Positions 15,655-24,299 of a stretch of DNA of 48,865 nucleotides are shown piece by piece. Location of the stretch: positions 3,754 through 52,618 of the forward strand of contig MGZJ01000021.1 in NCBI GenBank assembly GCA_001802645.1, read 5' to 3'. The notes under the pieces were generated by a model. It had not been told where the DNA came from. It saw only the letters and a program-made list of their open reading frames with translations, and ran no database searches. The position numbers and the translations under genes were made by a program. This DNA is from Geobacteraceae bacterium GWC2_53_11. Its GTDB lineage: Bacteria; Desulfobacterota; Desulfuromonadia; Geobacterales; Pseudopelobacteraceae. How positions within the stretch are numbered: the first letter of the stretch is position 1; each line of letters begins with the position of its first letter.

Positions 15655-16794
15655 CTATTTGACGATAACCCAGTCTTTGTTCTTGATTTCAACCAGCACA
15701 AAAGCGTCCTTGCCCAACCCGGCATGGTCCTGGCCGGAATAATTGAAGCTGCCGCCGATACCGGCAAAGTTACGGGTTTTTTCCAACTGGTCGCGAATCG
15801 CAGCAGCCGTATCCGCACCTTTTTCAACGGCATTCCTGATCAGCATGACGGCGTCCCAGGCGTGTCCGCCAAAATGGTCACCTTCTGCACGATAATGTTT
15901 CTGGTAATCCTTGACGAATGCCATGAGTGATTTCTTCTGCTTATCGGAGCCGGACAACATATCGGCAACAACAACCTTGCCGGATGGGAGCTTGATCCCT
16001 TCGGCAGCTTCGCCGGCCAGTTCGATGAATTTCTTGGACGAAACGCCGTGGCTCATGAACAGCGGTGTTTTGATGCCGAGCTGGCGGGCGTTTTTGGCAA
16101 TAACAGCCGGACCGGGGTTGGTACCCCAGCAGATTATGGCCTGGGCATGAGCGCCGCGAATTTTGGTCAGCTGGGCGGTCATATCCGTATCCTTGGGACC
16201 GTAGGTATCGTCGGAAACGATGGAGATACCGTATTTAGCAGCCTGCTGCTTAAGCTGTTCACGACCCGAGGCGCCAAAACCATCAGATACGGTGAGAATG
16301 GATACCTTGGTCATCCTGTTTTTCTGGAGGTGTTCAAATATTTTGCCGACAGCCAGCGCATCATTCTGGGCGGTTTTGAAGACCCATCGTTTAACCGGGT
16401 CAGTGATCTTGCTGCCCGCTGAACAGGAGATGAGGGGAATCTGCTCTTTTTCCGCAACCGGAATAACCGCCATGGTTTCACCGGTGGTGCTTGGTCCGAT
16501 AATGGCCACGACCTTATCGTCCTTGATCAGCTTGGTAGCGAGCTGGACAGCTTTGGTAGCATCGCCTGCGGTATCGTATACCACCAGCTCCAGTTTACGG
16601 CCCTTGACGCCCCCTGATTTGTTGATTTCATCTATAACCATCTTGGCGCTGTTGCGTTCCGGCTCACCCAGGAAAGCGGCGGGTCCGGTAACGGCAAACA
16701 GTGCGCCAATTTTGATCGGTGCAGCGGCAAATACAGTCGTTGAAAACAGCAAGGTAACAGCTGCAAGTATGAAGTTCATAACTTTAAAGTTCAT
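15655..16794 (-). CDS. periplasmic branched-chain amino-acid binding protein (copy 1)
   Basis: Substrate-binding protein of the Liv/Leu-Ile-Val family (Peripla_BP_6), 379 residues. A signal peptide spans about 1-24. The mature start APIKIGALFAVTGPAAFLGEPE is typical. The blocks IGPSTTGETMAVIP, ISCSAGSKITDP and YGPKDTDMTAQLTKIRGA are shared almost word for word with the next upstream gene, so the two are tandem paralogues. It is closest to livH and is likely the main partner of the permeases. The ligand may be Leu/Ile/Val or an aromatic acid; sequence does not decide. Confidence 0.88.
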   Translation of the reverse strand: MNFKVMNFILAAVTLLFSTTVFAAAPIKIGALFAVTGPAAFLGEPERNSAKMVIDEINKSGGVKGRKLELVVYDTAGDATKAVQLATKLIKDDKVVAIIGPSTTGETMAVIPVAEKEQIPLISCSAGSKITDPVKRWVFKTAQNDALAVGKIFEHLQKNRMTKVSILTVSDGFGASGREQLKQQAAKYGISIVSDDTYGPKDTDMTAQLTKIRGAHAQAIICWGTNPGPAVIAKNARQLGIKTPLFMSHGVSSKKFIELAGEAAEGIKLPSGKVVVADMLSGSDKQKKSLMAFVKDYQKHYRAEGDHFGGHAWDAVMLIRNAVEKGADTAAAIRDQLEKTRNFAGIGGSFNYSGQDHAGLGKDAFVLVEIKNKDWVIVK

Positions 16795-16826
16795 TGAACA
16801 ATCCCCCTGAAATCCGGTTTAGTAGA

Positions 16827-17969
16827 TTACTTGATCAGCGCCCAATCGCCCTTGACAACCTTGACCATCTCAAAGGCGGACAGATCCAGCCCGTTGTGGT
16901 CCTTGGCCGACATGTTGAAAACACCCGATATGCTCACAAGCTTGCTGGTGCGCTCTATACCGGCACGAATCAGGTCGGGAGTTGATCCGGACTTTTTGAT
17001 GGCGTTGGTGGCCAGCAGGAACGCGTCGTACGCGTAACCGCCAAAGGTGGAAGCTTCGACTCCATACGCTTTTTTGTATGACTGGTCGTAGCTTTTCAGC
17101 AGGCTCTTCTGGACATCGTTTTTCGGGAGCGCATCGTACACTGCCAGCTTGCCGGCCGGGAGCATAACTCCTTCAGCGGAGTCGGCGCCTGCCAGTTCGA
17201 TGTATTTTTTCGAGGCAACACCATGGCTCATGTAGAGCGGTGTCTTGATGCCAAGCTGTTTGACATTTTTGGTGATAACGGCAGGGCCCGGATTGGTGCC
17301 CCAGCAAATGATCGCATCCGGCTTGATGCCGCGGATTTTGGTCAGCTGCGCGGTCATGTCCGTATCCTTGGGACCGTACACTTCGTCGGCAACAACGGTG
17401 AAACCTTTCTGCTTGGCCAGTGCCTTGATCTGCTCGCGGCCCGAGGCGCCGAAGCCGTCGGTTACGGTCAACAGGGCAAAGCTCTTCTGTTTTTTGGCAG
17501 CCATGTAATTGAGGATTTTTTCTGCGGCAACATGGTCGTTAGCCGGAGTCTTGAATACCCAGTGTTTGGCCGGATCGGTGATTTTGATGCCGGCGGCGCA
17601 GGAAATCAGCGGCACTTTCTCTTTTTCCACGACTGGGATGACGGCCATGCTCTCGCCGGTGGTGCTTGGTCCGATGATGACGCTGACCTTGTCGTCCTTG
17701 ATTAGCTTGGTAGCAAGCTGGACAGCCTTGGTGGCATCGCCGCCGGTGTCATAAATGACCGCTTCCAGCTTCACGCCGTTAATGCCTCCCTTGGCATTGG
17801 CTTCCTTCACCAGCAGCTCAAGGGTCTTTTTTTCCGGTTCGCCCAGGAACGATGCCGGACCGGTAACGGCAAAAAGGCCGCCGATCTTGATGGTTCCGGC
17901 TGCCAGCGACAACGACGCGGTGACGAGCACCAGACAGATACTGCTGAAGAGTAACGACAACTTTTTCAT
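16827..17969 (-). CDS. periplasmic branched-chain amino-acid binding protein (copy 2)
   Basis: Paralogue of the preceding binding protein, 380 residues from the ATG at 17969 (MKKLSLLFSSICLVL), which follows GGAGGTCTCA. A start at 18023 would put 18 extra residues before the signal peptide and is unlikely. The mature protein begins near AGTIKIGGLFAVTGPASFLG. Shared blocks with copy 1 include IGPSTTGESMAVIP and YGPKDTDMTAQLTKIRGIKPDAIICWGTN-type sequence. Differences are concentrated in the C-terminal third, which could alter ligand preference. Both copies probably feed the same LivHMGF membrane complex. Confidence 0.88.
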   Translation of the reverse strand: MKKLSLLFSSICLVLVTASLSLAAGTIKIGGLFAVTGPASFLGEPEKKTLELLVKEANAKGGINGVKLEAVIYDTGGDATKAVQLATKLIKDDKVSVIIGPSTTGESMAVIPVVEKEKVPLISCAAGIKITDPAKHWVFKTPANDHVAAEKILNYMAAKKQKSFALLTVTDGFGASGREQIKALAKQKGFTVVADEVYGPKDTDMTAQLTKIRGIKPDAIICWGTNPGPAVITKNVKQLGIKTPLYMSHGVASKKYIELAGADSAEGVMLPAGKLAVYDALPKNDVQKSLLKSYDQSYKKAYGVEASTFGGYAYDAFLLATNAIKKSGSTPDLIRAGIERTSKLVSISGVFNMSAKDHNGLDLSAFEMVKVVKGDWALIK

Positions 17970-17994
17970 TGAGACCTCCGAGAGTGTAGTCAAT

Positions 17995-18426
17995 CTACAA
18001 ATTGTACAGTCTACTACCTTCAAGCATATTCACATTATTGGCCTTCAATGCGGCAATCGCTTTGTCCGTTTCATCAAAACGGAAAATGATGACCGCATTG
18101 CCGCCACAACGCTCCACATAGGCATACATATATTCGACGTTGATTGCTTCGCGATCCAGCGTCTGGAGAATCGCGGAGAGGCCGCCGGGACTGTCCGGTA
18201 CTTCGACGGCAACAACTTCCGTCTGGTTGACCGTGAAACCGTGCTCTTTCAGCACCGTAGTCGCCTTGGCGCCGTCGTTGACGATCAGGCGCAGGATGCC
18301 GAAGTCCGACGTATCGGCCAGGGAGAGCGCCCGGATGTTGATAGCGGCTTCACCAAGAATACGGGTTATTTCGGCCAGACGGCCGGACTTGTTTTCGATA
18401 AAAATGGATATCTGTTCAACTTTCAT
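17995..18426 (-). CDS. tandem ACT-domain regulatory protein
   Basis: A 143-residue protein of two ACT domains (about 1-68 and 70-140) and nothing else. ACT domains bind amino acids and usually control enzymes or transcription. The first begins [22 protein letters not shown] and the second [20 protein letters not shown], each with the conserved Gly-Arg/Gly turn. It lies between paaK and the liv genes; such ACT proteins are often found next to paaK/ior genes, so it may sense an aromatic or branched-chain amino acid. Its partner is unknown. Confidence 0.85.
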   Translation of the reverse strand: MKVEQISIFIENKSGRLAEITRILGEAAINIRALSLADTSDFGILRLIVNDGAKATTVLKEHGFTVNQTEVVAVEVPDSPGGLSAILQTLDREAINVEYMYAYVERCGGNAVIIFRFDETDKAIAALKANNVNMLEGSRLYNL

Positions 18427-18442
18427 TGTTTCCTCCTGTTAG

Positions 18443-18480
18443 TCCCCTCCCCCCTTGTGGGGGAGGGCTAGGGTGGGGGG
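18443..18480. repeat. intergenic GC-rich palindrome
   Basis: Hairpin CCCTCCCCC / GGGGGAGGG followed by CTAGGGTGGGG. It is related to the CCCTAGCCCTCTCCC element at 19909-19941 and lies between paaK and the ACT gene. No adjacent U-tract, so it is a repeat element and not a standard terminator. Confidence 0.6.
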
Positions 18481-18485
18481 AGAAT

Positions 18486-19787
18486 TTATAGTTTCCGGTT
18501 ATCAATAACCCGCTTTGCCTTGCCTTCACTCCGCTGGATCGTTTTTGGCTCGACCAGTTTTGCCGTGCAGGTAACGCCGAGCATATCCTTGATCTCTTTT
18601 TCGACCCGGCGCGACAGCGCCTGAAGCACCTTGATCTCATCGGAAAAGAGCTGTTCGCTGACTTCAACCTGCACGGTCAGCGTATCCAGCGTGCCCTGCC
18701 GGTCAACAATCAGCATGTAGTGCGGTTCGATCCCCTCGATGCCGACCAGTACCGCCTCAATCTGGGACGGGAACACGTTGACGCCCCGGATGATAAGCAT
18801 GTCGTCGGAGCGTCCGCTCATGCGGGTGATGCGGGCGTGGGTGCGGCCGCAGATGCACGGCTCATAGGTAAGGCTGGTGATGTCGCGCGTACGGTAGCGG
18901 ATCAGCGGGATGCCCTGTTTAGTGATGGTGGTGATGACCAGTTCGCCCCGCTCCCCTTCCGGGAGACGTTCGCCGGTATCCGGATCGATGATCTCGGGGA
19001 TGAAGTGATCTTCCCAGATATGCAGACCTTTTTTGGCTTCGATGCACTCGATGGCAACGCCGGGCCCCATGATCTCCGACAGGCCGTAGATATCGATGGC
19101 CGACAGGTTGAGCTTCTGCTCAATCTCGCCGCGCATCTCCTCTGACCAGGGCTCGGCGCCGAAAATGCCGACGCGCAGCTTCAGCTTCTTGAAATCGACA
19201 CCTTCCGCCTGCGCTTCCTCGGCCATGAACAGCGAGTAGGACGGGGTGCAGGTCAGTACCGTCGAACCGAAATCCTGCATGATCATGATCTGTCGCTTGG
19301 TATTGCCGCCGGAGATCGGAATAACCGAAGCCCCCAGCATCTCGGCACCGTAATGGGCGCCAAGTCCGCCGGTGAAGAGGCCGTAACCGTAGGCGTTGTG
19401 GATGATGTCGCCCTTATGGGCGCCGGCGGCGACGAAAGAACGTGCCATCAGCTCGGACCAGACCGAGATATCTTTCTTGGTATAGCCAACGACGGTCGGT
19501 TTGCCGGTGGTGCCGCTTGAGGCATGAATGCGGACGATCTCTTCCATCGGCGCGGCAAACAGGCCGTAGGGATAGGAATCGCGCATGTTCTGTTTGGTGG
19601 TAAAGGGGAGTTTCTGCAGGTCATCAAGGCATTTTACGGTCGCAGGCGAAACACCAGCAGCGGCAAAAGATGTTTTATAAAACGGCACGTTGGCATACAC
19701 CCGTTCAAGCGTCGCTTGCAGACGTTTCAGCTGCAGAGCTTCCAGTGCGGGACGCGGCAGGGTTTCAAATTCGTCGTTGAAAAACAT
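18486..19787 (-). CDS. paaK: phenylacetate-CoA ligase family protein
   Basis: AMP-forming arylacetate-CoA ligase, 433 residues from the ATG at 19787 behind GAGG with 8-bp spacing. An alternative TTG at 19817 would add 10 residues. Motifs are the P-loop-like [14 protein letters not shown] near residues 93-106, YRTRDIT, the hinge [20 protein letters not shown], and the C-terminal Lys region [13 protein letters not shown]. In anaerobes such ligases next to iorAB interconvert arylacetates and their CoA esters, with IorAB making the CoA ester from the arylpyruvate. Phenylacetate, indoleacetate or hydroxyphenylacetate are all possible substrates. Confidence 0.9.
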   Translation of the reverse strand: MFFNDEFETLPRPALEALQLKRLQATLERVYANVPFYKTSFAAAGVSPATVKCLDDLQKLPFTTKQNMRDSYPYGLFAAPMEEIVRIHASSGTTGKPTVVGYTKKDISVWSELMARSFVAAGAHKGDIIHNAYGYGLFTGGLGAHYGAEMLGASVIPISGGNTKRQIMIMQDFGSTVLTCTPSYSLFMAEEAQAEGVDFKKLKLRVGIFGAEPWSEEMRGEIEQKLNLSAIDIYGLSEIMGPGVAIECIEAKKGLHIWEDHFIPEIIDPDTGERLPEGERGELVITTITKQGIPLIRYRTRDITSLTYEPCICGRTHARITRMSGRSDDMLIIRGVNVFPSQIEAVLVGIEGIEPHYMLIVDRQGTLDTLTVQVEVSEQLFSDEIKVLQALSRRVEKEIKDMLGVTCTAKLVEPKTIQRSEGKAKRVIDNRKL

Positions 19788-19820
19788 ACGTCTTACCTCG
19801 ATAGTATTTTTAGGCAATTT

Positions 19821-19942
19821 CCCTTCTCCCTGAGGACCCTCTGGGGCCTAAAGGAGAAGGTGGCCAAAGACCGGATGAGGGGGGACAGCACCATTATTGC
19901 AGCATTCCCCCTCACCCTAGCCCTCTCCCTCAGGGAGAGGGA
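19821..19942. repeat. composite intergenic palindromic repeat
   Basis: Two palindromes in one unit: CCTTCTCC / GGAGAAGG (arms near 19822 and 19853) and the perfect CCCTCTCCC-TCA-GGGAGAGGG (19921-19941). The inner flanks GATGAGGGGG and CCCCCTCACC also pair. It resembles the REP/BIME-like elements scattered between genes in Geobacter relatives and shares its CACCCTAGCCCTC core with the repeat at 18443-18480. Confidence 0.65.
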
Positions 19943-19956
19943 ATTGATTCAGAAAA

Positions 19957-20532
19957 TCAAACCAACCCGGCGGCAAAGCTCTCCTGGGTGTAGCCGTTGA
20001 CAACCACATCCAGATGGCCGTCGTTCGGACAGAACAGCAGGCCATGAACCGGTACATCCTTGGGAATCAGCGGGTTATGCCTGATGATCTTGACCACCCG
20101 TTCAATGTTTTCAACCGGATGGGCAAACACTCCCAGCCACTGCTTCAGGTCGGGAATATGGATATCGATCACATCAGGTGAAATGCCTCGCGCGATCATA
20201 TCCTGCTTGATCGATTCGGCGTCGATCTGGGCCATGCCGCAATCGCGATGGCCGATGACAAACACCTCGTCCACGCCAAGCATGAAGATACCGGCCACCA
20301 GGCTCCGGATCACGGCGCCTGACATGGGATCGACAATGGTGTTGCCGGCGTTCTTGATCACCTTGGCTTCGCCGCGTTTGAGCCCCATGGCTGGTTCGAG
20401 GAAATCGACCAGACGGGTATCCATGCAGGTAAAGATCGCCAGCTGCTTCTGGGGCGATTTGGGCAGCGGCGGGAAAGCGTTCGGCTTCACAAAATTCTTG
20501 TTGGCGGCGATGATGGAGTCGAGCTGCGTCAT
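19957..20532 (-). CDS. beta-class carbonic anhydrase
   Basis: Zinc enzyme interconverting CO2 and bicarbonate, 191 residues. The zinc and active-site residues are visible as Cys36-x-Asp38-x-Arg40 (CMDTR) and His95-x2-Cys98 (HRDC). The start overlaps the iorB stop by one base (TAATG), so it is translationally coupled to iorB. Placement in the ior operon makes sense because IorAB releases CO2 during oxidative decarboxylation of arylpyruvates, but that link is inference. Confidence 0.9.
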   Translation of the reverse strand: MTQLDSIIAANKNFVKPNAFPPLPKSPQKQLAIFTCMDTRLVDFLEPAMGLKRGEAKVIKNAGNTIVDPMSGAVIRSLVAGIFMLGVDEVFVIGHRDCGMAQIDAESIKQDMIARGISPDVIDIHIPDLKQWLGVFAHPVENIERVVKIIRHNPLIPKDVPVHGLLFCPNDGHLDVVVNGYTQESFAAGLV

Positions 20533-21110
20533 TAGAGCGCCCTGCCCTGCTGGAATGCCAGCTTGTTGACCGCCAGCGCCTTCGGCGGCACCATCTTTTC
20601 CAGCGCTTTCAGCCAGAATTCTTCGGCAATGTCGAGACGCCTGGATACCGCACCCAGCAGGACCGTGTTGGCTGCCCGGACATTACCGGCGTCGGCGGCA
20701 ATTCTTTGACCGTCCACCAGCAGGAAATCGGGGAAACGGGCCTTGATGCGTTCCACCAGCCCTTCAGGATACAGTTCCTGCCCCATCAGCACCGACGGCG
20801 GAGAAATCTGCAGATCGTTGGCCACCACGCTTCCACCCTGCTTGAGCAGCGGCAGCGAACGGGCGGTCTCCATCAGCTCGAAGCCGAACAGGATGTCACC
20901 CTCTCCTTCCGGCACGATAGGAGAGAATACCTCGGCGCCGAAACGGACATGGGACACCACGCTGCCGCCCCGCTGGGACATGCCGTGGATCTCGCTCTTT
21001 TTGACATCGAAACCGGCCAGCATGGCCGCTTCGGAAAGTATTTCGGATGCCAGCAGAATGCCCTGCCCGCCGACCCCGACCAGCAGTATATTCGTTATCT
21101 TATCGCTCAT
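20532..21110 (-). CDS. iorB: indolepyruvate:ferredoxin oxidoreductase beta subunit
   Basis: Gamma/POR-type subunit of the arylpyruvate oxidoreductase, 192 residues from the ATG at 21110, which overlaps the iorA stop as ATGA. A longer frame from 21140 would run back into iorA and has no support. The N-terminal ILLVGVGGQGILLASEILSEA block is diagnostic of the family. With IorA it converts indolepyruvate or phenylpyruvate to the arylacetyl-CoA, reducing ferredoxin. Confidence 0.93.
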   Translation of the reverse strand: MSDKITNILLVGVGGQGILLASEILSEAAMLAGFDVKKSEIHGMSQRGGSVVSHVRFGAEVFSPIVPEGEGDILFGFELMETARSLPLLKQGGSVVANDLQISPPSVLMGQELYPEGLVERIKARFPDFLLVDGQRIAADAGNVRAANTVLLGAVSRRLDIAEEFWLKALEKMVPPKALAVNKLAFQQGRAL

Positions 21111-22867
21111 TTCACACCCCCGATTGCGCCAAACTTGCACAACTGGCGGCAGACATCACACCCCGTACAGAGCAGCGGATCAATATACGCCTTGCCTTTT
21201 TTGCTGCCATCCCCCGCCGGACGCCATTCAATGGCCGGACAGCCGATTTTCAGACAGGCGCGGCAGCCGGTACAGGCGTCGGCATCGACGGCGTAGACGG
21301 GCCCTTTCTGGAACACTTCTTCACGTTTGATCAACACGCACGGCTTGTTGGTAATGATTACGGACGGCTCGGGACGTTCCATCTCCTCGGCAATGACCCG
21401 TTTGGTTTCTTCCAGGTCAAGCGGGTTGATGATGCGGATGTGCTTGACGCCAAGCGCCTTGCAAAGGAGCGGAATCTGTACCGCGTTGGTCGGCTGATCC
21501 ATCAGGGTAAAGCCGGACGCCGGATTGTCCTGGCGGCCGGTCATGGCGGTAATGCTGTTGTCGAGGATAATCACCGTGGCCGGGGCATTGTTGTAGACCA
21601 TGTCCATGAGGCCATTGATGCCGGTGTGCAGGAAGGTGGAATCACCGATAACTGCCACAACCTTTTTCTTCTCCTCGGCGGAGACAACCTTGGTCACGCC
21701 GGTAGCCATGCCGATGGAGGCGCCCATGCAGACGCAGGTATCCATGGCGGAGAGCGGCGGCATGAAGCCGAGCGTGTAGCAGCCGATATCGCCGGTAACA
21801 TAGGCTTTCAGCTGGTTCAGCGTATAAAACACACCACGGTGCGGACAGCCGGGGCACATGTTAGGCGGACGGCCGGGAAGTTTTTCGGCGGCGGATTCAG
21901 ATGCCTGCGGAATCTTGAAGGCGGCGCGGAGACGGCCCGGTGTCAGTTCGCCGCACAGCGAGATGATTTCCTTGCCGATGGCCGGAATCCCCATGGCCTT
22001 GACCTGATCTTCGATAAACGGGTCAAGCTCTTCAATGACATACAGCACATCAACCTTGGCGGCAAATTCGCGGATCAGGTCGTGCGGAAGCGGATGCACC
22101 ATGCCGAGCTTCAGGGTCGAAGCGTTGGGGAGCACTTCCCGCACGTACTGGTAGCAGATACCGGCGGTGATAATACCGATGGAGGTATCGCGCATCTCCA
22201 CACGGTTGAACGGCATGGTGACCGCAGCCTTGGAGAGATTGACCAGGTTCTGCTCTACCAAGGGATGACGAACCTTGGCGTTGCCCGGAAGCATGACCAG
22301 CTTGGCCGGATTCTTTTCCAGTTTCGGCACCGGCAGACCGGTCACCCGTTCGCCCAGTTCGACAACTGATTTGCCGTGGGAAATGCGGGTACTGCTGCGT
22401 AGCATGACCGGTGTGTCGTACTGCTCGGACAGCTCGAACGCCAGGCGGGTGAACTCCTTGCACTCGCGCGAATCGGACGGCTCCAGCATCGGCACCTTGG
22501 CAAAGCGGGCATAGTTGCGGCTGTCCTGCTCGTTCTGGGATGAATGCATTTCCGGGTCATCGGCGGCAACCAGCACGAGGCCGCCCCGTACGCCGGTGTA
22601 GGACAGGGTAAAGAGCGGATCGGCCGCCACGTTGACGCCGACATGCTTCATAGTGCAGAGCGCCCGGCCGCCTCCAAACGAAGCGCCGATGGCGACTTCC
22701 AGAGCCACCTTTTCGTTGGGTGCCCAGGAGGAGTTGATTTCCTTGTACTGCAGGGTGTTTTCGAGAATCTCGGTCGAAGGGGTGCCGGGATAGGCACAGG
22801 CAACAAGGCAACCCGCTTCAAAAGCGCCACGGGCGATGGCTTCATTGCCGGATAGAATGGTTTTCAT
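21107..22867 (-). CDS. iorA: indolepyruvate:ferredoxin oxidoreductase alpha subunit
   Basis: Catalytic thiamine-diphosphate subunit, 586 residues. I chose the ATG at 22867 (MKTILSGNEAIARG) because AAGGA lies 9 bp before it; the frame continues to 22939 but without an RBS. The N-terminal half is a pyruvate-ferredoxin-oxidoreductase-like domain, followed by a TPP-binding domain with GDSTFLHTGINGLMDMVYN. The last 60 residues form a 2x[4Fe-4S] ferredoxin domain with CTGCRACLKIGCP and CTGCDVCRQLC. It heads the operon iorA-iorB-carbonic anhydrase behind a good sigma-70 promoter. Confidence 0.94.
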   Translation of the reverse strand: MKTILSGNEAIARGAFEAGCLVACAYPGTPSTEILENTLQYKEINSSWAPNEKVALEVAIGASFGGGRALCTMKHVGVNVAADPLFTLSYTGVRGGLVLVAADDPEMHSSQNEQDSRNYARFAKVPMLEPSDSRECKEFTRLAFELSEQYDTPVMLRSSTRISHGKSVVELGERVTGLPVPKLEKNPAKLVMLPGNAKVRHPLVEQNLVNLSKAAVTMPFNRVEMRDTSIGIITAGICYQYVREVLPNASTLKLGMVHPLPHDLIREFAAKVDVLYVIEELDPFIEDQVKAMGIPAIGKEIISLCGELTPGRLRAAFKIPQASESAAEKLPGRPPNMCPGCPHRGVFYTLNQLKAYVTGDIGCYTLGFMPPLSAMDTCVCMGASIGMATGVTKVVSAEEKKKVVAVIGDSTFLHTGINGLMDMVYNNAPATVIILDNSITAMTGRQDNPASGFTLMDQPTNAVQIPLLCKALGVKHIRIINPLDLEETKRVIAEEMERPEPSVIITNKPCVLIKREEVFQKGPVYAVDADACTGCRACLKIGCPAIEWRPAGDGSKKGKAYIDPLLCTGCDVCRQLCKFGAIGGVK

Positions 22868-22910
22868 CAGATGTATCCTTGGAGCGATCAGTTGGAGTAA
22901 ATAACGGCGG

Positions 22911-22939
22911 ACTATACTAAAAATGGCGTGATAATGCAA
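22911..22939 (-). promoter_or_regulatory. sigma-70 promoter of the ior operon
   Basis: On the - strand TTGCAT (22939-22934), a 17-bp spacer, then TATAGT (22916-22911). This puts transcription start near 22904 and a leader of about 37 bases before the iorA ATG at 22867. Confidence 0.65.
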
Positions 22940-22968
22940 TTTGTTTGAGAATCCAAGTAAAACAGGAT

Positions 22969-23083
22969 GTTATTTTGGGCCGGTATAATAAAACTATTTT
23001 CAGGTTAGGGCAATTGCCCTCTTGACAAAGTTTTATATGACCCCGTATGTATTGCTGAAACTACGTAGCAGGTTATGGCGTTT
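22969..23083 (+). repeat. direct repeat, left copy (flanks cassette array)
   Basis: Starts GTTATTTTGGGCCGGTATAAT and contains CTTGACA (23021-23027), CCCGTATG (23043-23050) and GGTTATGG (about 23071-23078). The same landmarks occur in the same order and spacing at 32250-32361; identity by eye is about 75%. TTGACA with a 17-bp gap to GTATGT could be a promoter. Nothing coding is visible in it. Confidence 0.7.
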
Positions 23084-23120
23084 TTGCAAAATTCGGAAAT
23101 GTTTTCAAAGTGAAGGAAAG

Positions 23121-23246
23121 TTTATAGATGTAGAAACCAGTTGATTTTGCGAAAAGTACGAAAGTATATATTTGTAGAAACTTCTTGGGGTTATAGATCT
23201 AGAAACTTGCTTCTACATCTATAAACTTGTTTCTACATTTAGAAAC
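23121..23246. repeat. cluster of TAGAAAC / GTTTCTA dyads
   Basis: Five copies of a motif near TTATAGATGTAGAAAC: 23121-23137 (+), 23165-23181 (+), 23191-23206 (+), 23211-23226 (inverse) and the palindrome GTTTCTACATTTAGAAAC at 23229-23246. Copies three and four form an inverted pair. Spacing is irregular, so it is not a CRISPR array. It occupies the otherwise empty DNA between the left direct repeat and the first cassette gene. Possible multiple operator or iteron-like site; function unknown. Confidence 0.65.
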
Positions 23247-23330
23247 CCGGCTCTAACCGGTGATTTACGAGTTGGCCGACGAACAGAAAGAAAATCGAGC
23301 AGTGTGGCGATTTGTTGGCGGAGGTGCTAA

Positions 23331-23753
23331 GTGGCGACAAAGAAGAAAACTAAAACCCTGCTGGATCAACTTTCAATTTCGGGCGGATGTTTCTTTGCGG
23401 GAATTCTTTGCATTTTATTTGGTTCTTCGTACCAAGGCGAATTACTTGGAAATGGAAGCGTCAATATCGGAAAAAACAGTGCACGCGTCCTTTTGGCTGG
23501 GAAAGACGCTCAGAACAATATCAACTTTTTCTGGGTCGGTGCAGTCGTTTTTTTTCTTGCCGCCCTCATTAATCTAATCGTTTCCGCACGTAGAGAGTTT
23601 AACACCCCTCAACCTTTCGGGGACTCCACCAATATGGTTATGATTTGCTCGAAGTGTGAAAAGCCGTTTTCGCTTGAGAGTTTGGAAAAGGCAGAATGTC
23701 CTGATTGCCAAGTTGGTTTGGTACAACTGAAAGGGTTTTACGACAAATCATAA
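23331..23753 (+). CDS. small membrane protein with C-terminal zinc ribbon
   Basis: Unrecognised 140-residue protein. GTG start at 23331 behind GGAGGTGC. A basic N-terminus (KKKTK) is followed by two hydrophobic segments (about 17-33 and 66-84) and a C-terminal zinc-ribbon pair CSKC and CPDC (about 106-125). It would sit in the inner membrane with the zinc ribbon in the cytoplasm. First gene of the cassette array; only 21 bp separate it from the next gene, so the two probably share a cassette. No function is claimed. Confidence 0.7.
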   Translation: MATKKKTKTLLDQLSISGGCFFAGILCILFGSSYQGELLGNGSVNIGKNSARVLLAGKDAQNNINFFWVGAVVFFLAALINLIVSARREFNTPQPFGDSTNMVMICSKCEKPFSLESLEKAECPDCQVGLVQLKGFYDKS

Positions 23754-23774
23754 GTATTTACTGAGGTTCAGCAA

Positions 23775-24200
23775 ATGGACGTTTTCGCAATTACATTGAT
23801 GGGAATATTTTGTAGTCTCCTCATATTCATTTCTTTTCTAATATATTTTGGTCAAAGCTCCAGAAAATGGCCATCCGCCGCAGGTAAACTCCTAGAATTC
23901 AAAGCAGAGCAAGTTCGATTTGTTTCAATAAAGGTGAAATATGAATATTTTGTGAATGGAGAAAAATATATCGGAAAGAGAATTAGTTTTATCAATCCGT
24001 TTTTCTCAACACTTGAGGAATTAAAATCAGATGAATTCTGCAGCCGGATCCAGCGAGAGGATTTTAACGTATTTTATCATCGTAAGTACCCTAAGATATC
24101 AACACTCAAAAGAGGTTACAACGAGTGGGGCGCAACAGTACTGGTCATATTGATGCTTCTATTTGGTGTTTTTGAGCTGATAAAAAATATCTATTTTTAG
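23775..24200 (+). CDS. DUF3592-like membrane protein
   Basis: A 141-residue protein with one membrane segment at each end (about 5-27 and 118-138) and a soluble beta-rich middle. The WPSAAGKLLEF motif, the following VKYEYFVNGEKYIGKRI block and the DFNVFYHRKYP block match the pattern of DUF3592 proteins, whose function is unknown. It starts 21 bp after the zinc-ribbon gene and is followed at 24203 by an attC-like box (ATCCAAC). Related pairs of small membrane proteins are common cargo in integron cassettes. Confidence 0.72.
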   Translation: MDVFAITLMGIFCSLLIFISFLIYFGQSSRKWPSAAGKLLEFKAEQVRFVSIKVKYEYFVNGEKYIGKRISFINPFFSTLEELKSDEFCSRIQREDFNVFYHRKYPKISTLKRGYNEWGATVLVILMLLFGVFELIKNIYF

Positions 24201-24202
24201 GA

Positions 24203-24254
24203 ATCCAACCCACTCGGCGGCACGCGGCCGCCGCTTTGCTCCGCCGCTTAGCCC
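24203..24254 (+). other. degenerate attC-like site 1
   Basis: ATCCAAC (fits RYYYAAC) at 24203-24209 begins two bases after the upstream stop codon, followed by a GC-rich inverted region (GGCGG...CCGCC with an inner GCGG/CCGC) and ending near CTTAGCC, where a consensus site would have GTTRRRY. The right box has lost its G, so the site may no longer recombine. Confidence 0.45.
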
Positions 24255-24299
24255 CAACCCCTTCGGACGAGAAATAATTATGAAAAAGGCGAAAAAGAA

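Noticed and set aside
21047-22369. 440-codon + strand frame opposite iorA
   Set aside because: Shadow of iorA, which has complete ferredoxin and TPP motifs.
23121-23246. CRISPR array
   Set aside because: Motif copies are short, in both orientations and irregularly spaced, with no uniform spacers and no cas genes.
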